Assembly (NCBI RefSeq): GCF_029893635.1
Contig: NZ_JARXYR010000002.1
Coordinates: forward strand, 4,563,001-4,627,000
DNA: 64,000 bases
Reading direction: 5' to 3'
Source: Variovorax sp. TBS-050B
GTDB taxonomy: Bacteria > Pseudomonadota > Gammaproteobacteria > Burkholderiales > Burkholderiaceae_C
This document shows positions 33,261 through 48,985 of the stretch, piece after piece; the stretch's first letter is position 1, and each line of letters opens with the position of its first letter. The notes below the pieces were generated by a model. That model ran no database searches and had not been told where the DNA came from. It saw nothing but the letters and a program-made list of their open reading frames with translations. A program made the position numbers and the translations under genes.

Positions 33261-33599
33261 ATGACAAGCGCCAATCCGGTCATTTCTTCCGACCGTGTCG
33301 AAGGCACGTCGGTCTACAACGCCGCCGGCGACAAGCTCGGCACCATCGACGAGATCATGATCGACAAGGTCTCGGGCCAGGTCTGCTATGCCGTGATGGA
33401 GTTCGGCGGCTTCCTCGGCATGGGCACCGACCGCTATCCGATCCCGTGGTCGATGCTCAAGTACGACACCGCGCAGGACGGCTACGTGGTGCCGCTCGAC
33501 AAGGCGCAGATCGAGGGCGCACCGCGCTATGCGAGCGACCGCGTGCCCGAGTACGACGACACGTACAAGGGCACCGTCGACAAGTACTACGGGCTCTAA
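33261..33599 (+). CDS. PRC-barrel domain protein
   Basis: 112 residues with one PRC-barrel: ISSDRVEGTSVYNAAGDKLG (residues ~8-27), TIDEIMIDKVSGQVCYAVME and GTDRYPIPWSMLKYD. This small beta-barrel appears in RNA maturation, photosynthetic and stress proteins; in Comamonadaceae short versions sit beside stress genes. An ATG at 33240 would add seven residues, but the better-placed GGGAG site supports 33261. Its TAA (33597-33599) overlaps the TAG of the convergent malQ/treY gene (33596-33598). Confidence 0.82.
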   Translation: MTSANPVISSDRVEGTSVYNAAGDKLGTIDEIMIDKVSGQVCYAVMEFGGFLGMGTDRYPIPWSMLKYDTAQDGYVVPLDKAQIEGAPRYASDRVPEYDDTYKGTVDKYYGL

Positions 33600-36500
33600 G
33601 CGCTTGCGGGCGCGGTCAGACTGAAGGCGGCCCACGGCATGCGCGACAGCGCCTGGTCCAGCGAAAGAAGCTGAGCCTCGGTCCGGAGCGTTTCGCCGGT
33701 CAGCACGTTCTCCAGCACCGCACCTTCGAGCCCCGCGGGCAGCCGCAGCGTGGTGCCGCGCCAGGCGCTGCCCTCGGGCAGCTTCGGCACGCCGTCCGCG
33801 CCGGCCCGCGCGATGCCGGTGAACAGCCGCCCCGCCAGCACGATCAGCATGCGCCCTTCGTGCCGCCGCGCGAACGCCACCACATGGCGCGCGAGCGGCC
33901 CTTCGACCGCGAGTCCTTCGTAGCCGCCGTCGCGGAACAGCGCCGGATCGTCGCGCCGCAGCGAGAGCATGCGCCAGATGAACCAGAGCTTGGCGCTGCC
34001 GTCGTGCGGCGCCGCGGCGAGTGCCTGCAGCCGCGCCGCGGCATCGGGCGCACCGGCAGCCGCCTGCAGCGCGGCCAGCCGCTCGCTGCGCAGCGCGTAA
34101 TCGACCGGCCGCCGGTTGTCGGGATCGACCAGGCTCAGGTCGATCAGCTCGCTGCCCTGGTAGAGATCGGGCACGCCGGGCGAGCCGTACTTCAGCAGCG
34201 TGAGCGTGAGGCCGTTCCAGGCGCCGAACCACGACAGCCGGTCGGCCATGCGCTGGATGTCGGCGAGGCAGCCGTCCTCGTCGCGGTCGCCGAGGATGCC
34301 GTTCACCAGCGCCTCGAGCGCGGCCTCGTAGGCCTCGTCGGGCTGCGTCCAGCGCGTGCGCACCTTGGACTCGCGCGCCGCCTTGCGCATGTACTGCTGG
34401 ATGCGCTCGGCGTACGCCGGCGCGGCCTCGGCATCGAGCCCGCCGAAGGGCAGCGTGCCGAGCAGCGTCTGGTAGAGCAGGTAGGCGTCGGCGCGCGAAG
34501 GCCCTTCGGCTTCGTCGCCGCGGCGCGCATGCCAGCGCACCAGCGCGTCGCGCCACTCGTCGGGCATTTCCGAGAGCACGTCGATGCGGTTGCGGACTTC
34601 CTCGGAACGCTTGTTGTCGTGCGTCGAGGTCGCGAGCATCGTGTGCGGCCAGTGGCGCGCGCGGTCGGCGCTGAGCGCATGGAACTCGTCGACGTCGAAG
34701 CCGAAATGATCCGGCTCGCCGCCCACCTCGTTGAGCGCGCTGAGCGGGAAGTAGCGGTAGAAGGCCGTGTCCTCCACGCCCTTGGCCGCCACCGGCGCGC
34801 TGAACTGCTGGAAGCGCATCGCGAAGCGGCGCACGCGCACGGCCAGCGCGGCCGGCGCGCCGGGCACCGCCTCGCCGCGCAGCGCGCGCCGCACGAAGCC
34901 GAACACCGAGCGGTCCGTGTCCTGGCTCTGCCGCTCGGCCTCGCGCGTGGCGGCATCGATGAAGTGCGCGTCCTGCGCCGAGGGTGCCTCGATCACGTAG
35001 GTGCGGTAGACCGGCATGCAGGCCGCCACCGCCGCCAGCGCGCGGCGCAGCGCATTGAGCGTGAAGTCGCGCGTGCTGCGGTCGGCGCGCGCGATGCGCA
35101 GCAGCTCGGTCGAGAGCACGTTGAGCTCCGAGGACAGCGCGCTGCGCATCACCTCCTGCTTGCCGGTGCGCGCGATGGTGTCGAAATCCCGCGGGTCGCG
35201 CGTGAAGGCGTGCCAGACGTCGCGCAGCGCATCGGCCGCGCCGGTGTCGAGCAGCACGCCGTTCGCCACGTTGGCGAAGCGGTAGCCGGTGGTGCCGTGC
35301 ACATGCCATTCGAGCGGCACCTCTTCGTCGGCCGCGGCGATCTTCTCGGCCACCACGTAGAGCGGCCGCGCGGGCCGGCCCTCGGCGTCCGCGGGCGGCA
35401 GCACGAAGCCGGCGCGCCGCGCATGGCCTTCCTGCAGCTGCCGGAAGTAGCGCGCGGGATCGTACAGGCCGTCGGGGTGGTCGATGCGCAGGCCGTCCAC
35501 CACGCCCGCGGCCGTGAGCTCGAGCGCGAAGGACTGGGTGGCCTCGAAGACCTCCTCGCGTTCCATGCGCACCGCCGCGAGTTCGTTGATGTCGAAGAAG
35601 CGGCGGTAGTTGATCTCGTCCGAGGCGACGCGCCAGTAGGCGAGCCGGTAGGCCTGCACCTCGATCAGGCGGTCCAGCTCGTCGCGCGCCTCCTTGGAGG
35701 GCAGGTTGAGTTCGGCCACGGCCGCGGCCACCGCGCGCACGACGGCGGGATGCGCCGCGGCCAGCCGCGCGAGCCGGGCCTTGAACAGCACATGGTCGCG
35801 CATGCGTTCGTCGCGCTGCGCCGGCGTCACCGCCTCGCGCGGCGGCAGATGGCCGAACGAGGTCGACAGGCTCGCGAGCTCGGCCGCGAGCGCCGGCTCC
35901 TTCAGGTGCGGCACCGCGCGTTCGAGCACGGCGGGATAGCTCTTGGGCGCGAGCGGAAAGCGGTGGTCGAAATAGCGCAGCGCGAAGCTGCCCTGCTCGG
36001 GCTCGAAATGCAGCACGAGTTCGCCGTTCTCCAGCACCTCGCCGTAGTGCCCGCCCAGCACCGGCAGCAGCACCTTGCCCGCGAGCTCCGGGTTGAGCGG
36101 ATGCCAGTCGATGTCGAAATGCTGCGCGAAGCGCGAGGCCGGACCATGCTCGAGCACGTCCATCCACCAGGCGTTGTCGGCGCCGAGCACGCCCATGTGG
36201 TTGGGCACGAGGTCGAGCAACTGCCCGAGCCCGTTCGCGCGCAGCGCCGCGACGAAGCGCGCGAAGCCCTCGGCGCCGCCGAGTTCGGGATTGACCTCGG
36301 CATGGGCCACCACGTCGTAGCCGTGCGTGCTGCCCGCGCGGGCGCGCTGGATCGGCGAGCAATAGACGTGGCTCACGCCGAGCTGCGCCAGGTAGGGCAG
36401 CACGCGGATCGCGTCGTCGAAGCCGAAGTCCTTGTGGAACTGCAGCCGGTAGGTGGCGCGCGGCACGCGGGCCTGCTGCACCGGCACCGGCACGGGCTCG

Positions 36501-38683
36501 CCGACCACGGCCGGCCGCGGGCGCGCCGCGCGCAGCCCTTCGGCCAGACCCTGCATCGCTTCGCCGGCGACGAGCGACTGCACGCTCTGCGGCAGCTTGC
36601 GGCGCCAGTTGGGATGGGTGTCGATGGTGCCCGGCATGTTGGCCTGCTCCACCTCGCCCGCCACGTCTTCGAGCTGGAACACCATCAGCGCCGCGGGCGC
36701 GGCGGCCAGGAAGGCATGGACCGCCTGCATCACGCGTTGCGACGGCAGCGGCTGCGACAGCGCCTGCGCGGCCTCGTCGGGCGCGAGCAGTCCGGCGTCG
36801 CGCACCGCGAGCACCAGGCGAACGCGCTCCTGCGCGCGGTCGAGCAGTTGCGCATCGAACACCTTCGGATCGGGGAAGAGGCCGAGCGACAGCCGCAGCC
36901 GCAGATCGTGGCCGGCCCACCAGCCCGCCAGCGTGGCGAGGTCGTGCGTGCTCACGGCGACGAGCGCGGCCGGCGGATAGTCCGCGGGCGGCCTGAAACC
37001 GCCGCCCTGCTTCTCGAAATAGAGCAGCCGGTACGACAGCACGTCGGCGGCGGCGAGCGCGTGGCGCATCGCGTCCTCGACGGTGCCGAGGTCTTCGCCG
37101 ACCACCAGGCAGCGCTGGCGGTGGCTCTCGACCGCGACGATCGCGAGCAGTTCCTCGACGGGATAGCGCACGTAGGCGCCGTCGTGCGGCCTGCGGTCGG
37201 GCGGAATCCAGAACAGGCGCATCAGTCCCATCGCATGGTCGATGCGCAAGGCACCCGCATGCCGCATGTTGGCGCGCAGCATCTGGATGAAGGGCGCATG
37301 GTGATGCAGCCGCAGCCGGTCCGGCCGCAGCGGCGGCAGCCCCCAGTTCTGGCCCGCGGGATTGAACTCGTCGGGCGGCGCGCCGATGCTCGCGCCGACG
37401 GCATAGCAGTCCTGCGCGGTCCAGGCGTCGGAGCCGCCGCGGTCCACCGAGACCGCGAGGTCGAGGTAGAGGCCGATGCCCATGCCGCGCGCCTCGCAGC
37501 GTGCGCCCGCGCGTGCGAGCTGATCCTCGGCAATCCATTGCAGGTACTGGTGGTAGCGCACCCGCTGCGCATGCCGGGCTTCGAAGACGCGCACCTCGGG
37601 CGCATCGAGGCGCCGATAGGCCTCGGGCCAGGCCAGCCAGCCCCAGCAGTCCGGATCGGCCGCGGCGAAATGCGCCTGCAGCGCCTCGAACAGCGCATGC
37701 CGGCGCAGCGCCTCGCCCTTCGCCGCAACGAAGGTCAGGAAGGCTTCGCCGCGCGCATCGGCCGCTTCGCCGACCGCCGTGAGATGCCGCGTTCGGAAGT
37801 GCTCGAACAGCAGTTCCAGCACCTCGGCCTTCGCGGCCGCGACGCCGGCATGGTCGACCAGCGGCGCCGCGCGCAGCGCCGCAAGACGGGCCTGGAAGCC
37901 CGGCGACGCGACCAGCGCACGCGCAGGCTCGCAGGCGGCGAAGTCGTCGACCGCCTCGACGTCGATGTAGAGCACGTTGATCCACTGCCGCGAGGAGGGG
38001 CTGTAGGGACTCGCGTGCCGGGGTTCGGTCGGGAACAGCGCATGCAGCGGGTTCAGGCCGATCACGTCGGCGCCCTGTTCCGCCATGCCGTCGATCAGGA
38101 CCTCGAGGTCGCCGAAATCGCCCATGCCCCAGTTGCGCGCCGAGCGCAGCGCATAGAGCTGGACCGCCGGCCCCCAGACGCGGCCGCCGTCGCGCACCGC
38201 ATGCGGCCGGTAGCAGCGGCCCGGCGAGGCGATGACCAGCGTCTCGCCCGCGAGGCCGTCGATCTGCAGCCAGTGGTAGCCCGCCGCGAGCGGGGGCGCG
38301 AGGTGCAGCGCGCAGCCGCCCTCGTGCGCGGGCTGCGCCTCGGCCTCGCCCTGCTGTTCGCGGCCGGCTTCGTCGCGCAGCCGCCAGCGCCGCCTGCCGG
38401 CCGCCTGCGAGGGCAGCAGCACGCGGCCGTGCGGCGCATCGGCCGCGAGCACCTGCACGGGCGGCATCGCCGGCAGCGACGAGCCGCCCGAGGCGGCATC
38501 GTCGAGTGCGTCGGCCGCGGCGGCGAGGTCGCCCGAGACGCCGAACTCGGCCAGCAGGGCTGCAAGGTTCTCGGCCGAGGCCGCGCGGTGCGTGCCGAAC
38601 GCATCGTGGTAGGCGGCGGAGATGCCGTAGTGCCGGCACAGGCGTTCGAGCGCGGCCTGCGCGCGTGGATCCGAATCATGCAC
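33596..38683 (-). CDS. treY: 4-alpha-glucanotransferase / malto-oligosyltrehalose synthase fusion (MalQ-TreY)
   Basis: 1,695 residues in one frame. Residues ~1-725 are a GH77 amylomaltase: nucleophile in ALRIDHAMGLMRLFW (~482), acid/base in CLVVGEDLGTVED (~528), STHDLATLAGWW (~579), and NWGMGDFGDLEVLI upstream. After a short Pro/Val linker (PAVVGEPVPVPVQQA, ~725-740) TreY begins: RATYRLQFHKDFGF, LLDLVPNHMG, VDGLRIDHPDGLYDP (nucleophile, ~1066), LYVVAEKIAAADEEVPLEW (acid/base) and STHDNKRSEEVRNRI. MalQ rearranges maltodextrins; TreY turns the reducing-end glucose into an alpha,alpha-1,1 link. A GTG start at 38683 overlaps the treZ stop by eight bases. Both catalytic triads look intact. Confidence 0.9.
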   Translation of the reverse strand: MHDSDPRAQAALERLCRHYGISAAYHDAFGTHRAASAENLAALLAEFGVSGDLAAAADALDDAASGGSSLPAMPPVQVLAADAPHGRVLLPSQAAGRRRWRLRDEAGREQQGEAEAQPAHEGGCALHLAPPLAAGYHWLQIDGLAGETLVIASPGRCYRPHAVRDGGRVWGPAVQLYALRSARNWGMGDFGDLEVLIDGMAEQGADVIGLNPLHALFPTEPRHASPYSPSSRQWINVLYIDVEAVDDFAACEPARALVASPGFQARLAALRAAPLVDHAGVAAAKAEVLELLFEHFRTRHLTAVGEAADARGEAFLTFVAAKGEALRRHALFEALQAHFAAADPDCWGWLAWPEAYRRLDAPEVRVFEARHAQRVRYHQYLQWIAEDQLARAGARCEARGMGIGLYLDLAVSVDRGGSDAWTAQDCYAVGASIGAPPDEFNPAGQNWGLPPLRPDRLRLHHHAPFIQMLRANMRHAGALRIDHAMGLMRLFWIPPDRRPHDGAYVRYPVEELLAIVAVESHRQRCLVVGEDLGTVEDAMRHALAAADVLSYRLLYFEKQGGGFRPPADYPPAALVAVSTHDLATLAGWWAGHDLRLRLSLGLFPDPKVFDAQLLDRAQERVRLVLAVRDAGLLAPDEAAQALSQPLPSQRVMQAVHAFLAAAPAALMVFQLEDVAGEVEQANMPGTIDTHPNWRRKLPQSVQSLVAGEAMQGLAEGLRAARPRPAVVGEPVPVPVQQARVPRATYRLQFHKDFGFDDAIRVLPYLAQLGVSHVYCSPIQRARAGSTHGYDVVAHAEVNPELGGAEGFARFVAALRANGLGQLLDLVPNHMGVLGADNAWWMDVLEHGPASRFAQHFDIDWHPLNPELAGKVLLPVLGGHYGEVLENGELVLHFEPEQGSFALRYFDHRFPLAPKSYPAVLERAVPHLKEPALAAELASLSTSFGHLPPREAVTPAQRDERMRDHVLFKARLARLAAAHPAVVRAVAAAVAELNLPSKEARDELDRLIEVQAYRLAYWRVASDEINYRRFFDINELAAVRMEREEVFEATQSFALELTAAGVVDGLRIDHPDGLYDPARYFRQLQEGHARRAGFVLPPADAEGRPARPLYVVAEKIAAADEEVPLEWHVHGTTGYRFANVANGVLLDTGAADALRDVWHAFTRDPRDFDTIARTGKQEVMRSALSSELNVLSTELLRIARADRSTRDFTLNALRRALAAVAACMPVYRTYVIEAPSAQDAHFIDAATREAERQSQDTDRSVFGFVRRALRGEAVPGAPAALAVRVRRFAMRFQQFSAPVAAKGVEDTAFYRYFPLSALNEVGGEPDHFGFDVDEFHALSADRARHWPHTMLATSTHDNKRSEEVRNRIDVLSEMPDEWRDALVRWHARRGDEAEGPSRADAYLLYQTLLGTLPFGGLDAEAAPAYAERIQQYMRKAARESKVRTRWTQPDEAYEAALEALVNGILGDRDEDGCLADIQRMADRLSWFGAWNGLTLTLLKYGSPGVPDLYQGSELIDLSLVDPDNRRPVDYALRSERLAALQAAAGAPDAAARLQALAAAPHDGSAKLWFIWRMLSLRRDDPALFRDGGYEGLAVEGPLARHVVAFARRHEGRMLIVLAGRLFTGIARAGADGVPKLPEGSAWRGTTLRLPAGLEGAVLENVLTGETLRTEAQLLSLDQALSRMPWAAFSLTAPASA

Positions 38684-40528
38684 CGGTGATGTCCTCCAGG
38701 GTGGCATGCACCGCGCCGCGCTCGAGCTGCAGGCCGCCCGCGCCGTCGGCATGCGTGCCCATGCTGTGGATCACCTCGCCGGGCGGGGCCTCGGCCCGCG
38801 CCGAGGCCTGCGCGCCGAGATGCGCGACGAGGTGGAGGCGCCTCGCGGGGGCCGATGCGCCCTCGCCCTGGAATTCCCAGTGGATCTGCACAATGCCGTC
38901 CTTGCAGCGATGGCTGCCCGCGCCGCGCGCGCCAGCGAAGTGCGGCACCAGCAGCCGGTGCCGCGTCTCGAGCAGCTTCTGCATCTCGCACAGCCGCGCG
39001 AAATGCGGCTGTGCGCCGCGCTCGCGCCAGCGCAGCTTCGAGGCCAGGAAGGTCTGCTCCGCATTGGGATCGGGAATGCGCGCGCGCTCGGCCTCGTGGG
39101 CGAACGCGGCGAAGCCGCTGAACTCCGCGCGCCGCCCTTCGGCCACCGCGGTCGCGAGTTCCGGCCCGAAGTCGCAGAAGAACAGGAACGGCGAGGAGGC
39201 GGCGAACTCGTCGCCCATGAAGAGCATCGGCACGTGCGGCGACAGCAGCAGGCAGGCGAAGGCCGCGCGCAGCAGCACCGGGTCGGCGAAGGCGTGAATG
39301 CGCTCGCCGAAGGCGCGGTTGCCGACCTGGTCGTGCGTCTGCAGGTACGAGACGAAGGCGGTCGGGGGCAATTGCGTGCTCGGCTCGCCGCGCCGCTCGC
39401 CGTCGCGGAACGGCGAGGGCTGGCCCTGGTAGATGAAACCTTCGGCGAGCGCGCGCGCGAATCCCGCGGCCGGATCGTCGGCGAAGTCGACGTAGTAGCC
39501 GTCGCGCTCGCCGGTGGCGAGCACGTGCGCCGCATGGTGCAGGTCGTCGTTCCATTGCGCGGTGCCGGCCACCGGCCGACCGTCCTTGCCCCGTGCGAGC
39601 AGCGCGGCCTGGTTGGCGTCGTTCTCGAGCACCAGGTGCACCTGCCGCCCGCGCGCGGGGCCGGCGTCGAGCGCCGCGCGGATCTCCGCGACGATGTGCG
39701 TGGGCGAAGCGTCGCGGATGGCGTGGATCGCGTCCATGCGCAGGCCGTCGAAGTGGAACTCCTCGATCCAGTAGAGCGCGTTGTGGATGAAGAAGTCGCG
39801 CACGGTGCGCGCGCCCGGACCGTCGAAGTTGATCGCCGCGCCCCAGGGCGTGCGTTCGGCCGTGTTGAAGAACTCGGGGCAGTACGCATGCAGGTAGTTG
39901 CCTTCGGGACCGAAGTGGTTGTAGACCACGTCGACGAGCACCATCAGGCCAAGGCCGTGCGCCGCGGCGACCAGCGCCTTGAGCTCGTCCGGCGTGCCGT
40001 AGCTCGCGTCGGGCGCGAACTGCAGCACGCCGTCGTAGCCCCAGTTGCGCGCGCCCGGAAAGTCCGCGAGCGGCATGAGTTCGATCGCGGTGACGCCGAG
40101 CTCGGCGAGTTCGGCCAGGCGCTCGCGTGCCGCGCTGAACGTGCCCTCGTCGGTGAAGGTGCCGATGTGCAGCTCGTAGACCACGGCTTCGTGCCAGGGG
40201 CGGCCGCGCCAGTCGCCGTCGTTCCATTCGAACTGCCCGGGATCGACGATCTCGCTCGGGCCGTGCACGTCCTCGGGATTGAAGCGCGAGGCCGGGTCGG
40301 GCAGCGTGGTGCCGTCGGCGAGGCGGAAGGCGTAGCGCTCGCCGGGGCGTGCGTGCGCGAGCGTGAGGCGGTGCCATCCGTCGGCGCCGCGCGCCAGCGG
40401 ATGCGTGGCGGCCGCGCCGCCGGCGGGCGTGTGCACCAGCGCGATGCCTTCGGCCGAGGGCGCCCAGAGCGCGAAGTCGACGCCGCCGGCATGCGGGGTA
40501 GCGCCAAAGGGCATGGAGTGGATGCGCT

Positions 40529-40532
<4 letters not shown>
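38676..40532 (-). CDS. treZ: malto-oligosyltrehalose trehalohydrolase
   Basis: 618 residues, GH13_10. N-terminal carbohydrate-binding domain (FGATPHAGGVDFALWAPSAE), then the (beta/alpha)8 barrel with VLVDVVYNHFGPEGNYL, FDGLRMDAIHAIRD (nucleophile, near 245), VHLVLENDAN (acid/base, near 275) and LQTHDQVGNRAFGERI. It releases trehalose from the maltooligosyltrehalose made by TreY. It is translationally coupled to the following malQ/treY gene (8-base overlap) and to glgX before it (4-base overlap). Confidence 0.93.
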
Positions 40533-42694
<2,162 letters not shown>

Positions 42695-42756
42695 CAAGTT
42701 GCTGTCGACGGAAGAAAGAAGGAAGGCACGAAAGGAGGAAGCACGGGCCCCACGGC

Positions 42757-43512
42757 TCAGCGCGGCGGGCGCTCGCCGGGCGAGGCGGGCTTGCGCGGTA
42801 CGCCGGCATCGATGCCGGTCGTGCCGGTGCGGCTGCCGTCGGCGTCCGGCAGGCGCGGCCACCAGCGTTCGATCTGCGCCGCGGCCCAGTCCTTGCCGGC
42901 GAGGCCGAAGGCCAGCGCGAGCGCGAACACGATGCCCGCGAGCACCACCAGGAAGCTCTCGCGCACGATGTCGCCGCCCACCTTCACCTGGTCCAGCGCG
43001 ATCAGGATCACGAAGGCCATGACCGCATAGCGCGCGATGCGCCCGAGCAGCACCGCATCGCGCATCTCCACGCCGCGCAGGTAGCTCGACACGGCTTCGC
43101 CGACGAAGCGCGCGAAGTACGAGCCGAAGGCGAGCACCAGCAGCGCGACGAAGAGGTTCGGCACGAACCACACGACGCGGCCGAGCAGGTCGGCGATGTA
43201 GCTCAGGCCGAGCCCGTTGAAGGCCATGAGCAGCGCCGCGAGGATCACGAGCCAGTAGGCCATCACGCCGATCAGGCTGCTGGTGTCGCCGGACCAGCCG
43301 CCCTGGCGCAGGAAGTTGTCGAGGCCCGCGCGCTCGGTCAGCACGTTGAAGTTGATCGCGCGCAGCCCCCGCGTGACCGCGAAGCGCACGGTCTTGGCGA
43401 TCAGCCAGCCGGCCAGCACCACCACGAGCGCGATGGCGAGCCTGGGCACGAAGGCGCCGATCTGGAAAAGCATTGCGTTCAGGGGTTCGAGGTGAATGCC
43501 GAAGCGGTCCAT
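42757..43512 (-). CDS. mechanosensitive ion channel family protein (TM-helix repeat type)
   Basis: 251 residues with four to five hydrophobic helices: RLAIALVVVLAGWLIAKTV, LIGVMAYWLVILAALLMAF, YIADLLGRVVWFVPNLFVAL and IVFALALAFGLAGKDWAA. The repeated Gly/Ala-rich helix with FGLAGKDWAA matches the conserved TM-helix found in MscS-like and small-conductance channel proteins; it lacks the large MscS beta domain. It lies within the trehalose/glucan operon between treS/mak and glgX. It may gate solute loss on hypo-osmotic shock, which fits an operon that makes an osmolyte. Function is inferred from family and context. Confidence 0.78.
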   Translation of the reverse strand: MDRFGIHLEPLNAMLFQIGAFVPRLAIALVVVLAGWLIAKTVRFAVTRGLRAINFNVLTERAGLDNFLRQGGWSGDTSSLIGVMAYWLVILAALLMAFNGLGLSYIADLLGRVVWFVPNLFVALLVLAFGSYFARFVGEAVSSYLRGVEMRDAVLLGRIARYAVMAFVILIALDQVKVGGDIVRESFLVVLAGIVFALALAFGLAGKDWAAAQIERWWPRLPDADGSRTGTTGIDAGVPRKPASPGERPPR

Positions 43513-43585
43513 GTGTTTCTCCCGGGGGTGGCGGCGGTGGTTGCGAAGGAATGCGGCGGGCGCGGCGACGAGGCGCGGGCGGGCA

Positions 43586-46921
<3,336 letters not shown>

Positions 46922-48985
46922 CTTCTTGCGCCCTCACAGAAAGTAGTCGAAATCGCGTTCGTCGCTCTGGCGGCGCCGCACCACGAAGATGTGCGCGGGT
47001 CACGCTGTGCGGGTCGAGCCGCACGTAGTGCCACTCGCCCTGCCAGGTGAAGCGCTGGCCGCTCAGCAGGTCGTGCATCTGGAACTCGCGCCCGGGCTCG
47101 ACGCCCACGCTCTTCGGGTCGAGGCCGATCCAGCCCGACTGCACGTTGTGCGGATCGAGGTTGACCACGGTGACGATCACGTTCTCCCCGCCTTCCGAGG
47201 CCTTGGCGTAGGCGAGCAGCTGGTCGTTCTCGACCGGCAGGAAGCGCAGGCTGCGGTCCCACTGCAGCGCCGGGTTCTCGCGCCGGATGCGGTTCACGCG
47301 CGCGATGAAGGGCGCGAGGCTCGAAGGATCGTCATGGTTCCAGTGCCGCAGCTGGTACTTCTCGGAGTCGCGGTACTCCTCGCTGCCGGGTTCGCGCGGC
47401 GTGTGCTCGCGCAGTTCGAAGGCCGGACCGTAGATGCCGTAGTTGGCCGCCAGCGTGGCGGCGAGCACCAGCCGCGCCATGTAGACCGAGGTCTCGCCGC
47501 CCTGCAGTTGCTCGTGCAGGATGTCGGGCGTGTTGGGCCAGACGTTGGGCCGGAAGTAGTCGACGCCGGGCGCGGTGGACAGCTCGGTGAAGTATTCGAT
47601 CAGCTCCTGCTTGGTGTTGCGCCAGGTGAAGTAGGTGTACGACTGCGAGAAGCCCAGCTTCGCGAGCCGATGCATCACCTTGGGCCGCGTGAAGGCCTCG
47701 GCAAGGAAGATGACCTCGGGTTTCTCGCGCCGGATCTCGCCGATCACCCACTCCCAGAACGGGAAGGCCTTGGTGTGCGGGTTGTCGACGCGGAAGATGC
47801 GCACGCCCTCCCCGATCCAGTGCTCGATGACGCTGCGCAGCTCGGCCCAGAGGCCGCGCCAGTCCTCGCTCTCGAAGTTGAAGGGATAGATGTCCTGGTA
47901 CTTCTTGGGCGGATTCTCGGCGTACTGCACGCTGCCGTCGGGACGCCAGCGGAACCAGTCAGGATGCGCCTTCACGTACGGATGGTCGGGCGCGCACTGG
48001 AAGGCGATGTCGAGCGCGAGCTCGATGCCGTGCGAAGCGGCCTGGTCACGCAGGTGGCGGAAGTCCTCGGGCGTGCCGAGCGCCGGCAGGATCGACTTGT
48101 GGCCGCCCTCGGCGGCGCCGATGGCCCACGGGCTGCCGACGTCGTCGGGGCCCGCGACCAGCGTGTTGTTCGGCCCCTTGCGCTGCATCCGACCGATGGG
48201 ATGGATCGGCGGGAAATAGAGCACGTCGAAGCCCATGGCCGCGATCGCCGGCAGCCGCGCCTCCACGTCCTTGAAAGTGCCATGGACGCCGGGCGTCGCG
48301 CTCGCCGAGCGCGGGAACAGCTCGTACCAGGTGCTGAACCGCGCCCTTTCGCGCTCGGCCTCGAGCGGCAGCTCGACGGGATAGCGCACCTCGTGCCGGC
48401 GGTCGGGGTGGCGGCGCGCGAGCATCGCGAGTTCCTCGTCGAGCGCGAGCGCCTTGAGCGTGGTCACCTCGGAGGCCGGATTCGCGGCCACGGCATCGAG
48501 CTCGGTGGCCCAGTTCGCGAGCGCCTGCCGGTCGGCGCCCTCGGCGCGCTCGGCGGCCGCGGCGAGTTCGAGCGCACCCACCTGCAGCGCGATGCGCACG
48601 TCCTCGACGTCGACGCGGCGCGTGAGCTCGTGGCGCCACGATTCGAACGGATCGACCCATGCCACGACGGTGTAGACGTAGCGCCCGATCGCGGGCGGCG
48701 CGAAGCTGGCCTCCCAGACGTCGTTGACCAGCGGGGTCATCGGCACTTCGCGGAACTCGGCACGCCCGACGGGGCGCCAGCAGAGGTTGGCGCGCAGCAC
48801 GTCGTGGCCGTCGGTGAAGCAGTGCGCCTTGACGTGCACCCGCTCGCCGATGGTGCACTTGACCGCGAAGCGGCCGTTGTCCACCGAAGGCAGGACGGCA
48901 TCGACCACGGCGCGCCGGCTGCCGTCCTGGATGTCGGGGGCCACGAGGGCGGAAGTCTGGGGGGCTGCGAACAGTTTTTTCATCA

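Noticed and set aside
33173..38689. Very long plus-strand open frame opposite malQ/treY
   Set aside because: It is the antisense shadow of a high-GC gene. The translation is Arg/His/Val-rich with no domain, while the minus strand encodes two complete glycoside-hydrolase-type enzymes.
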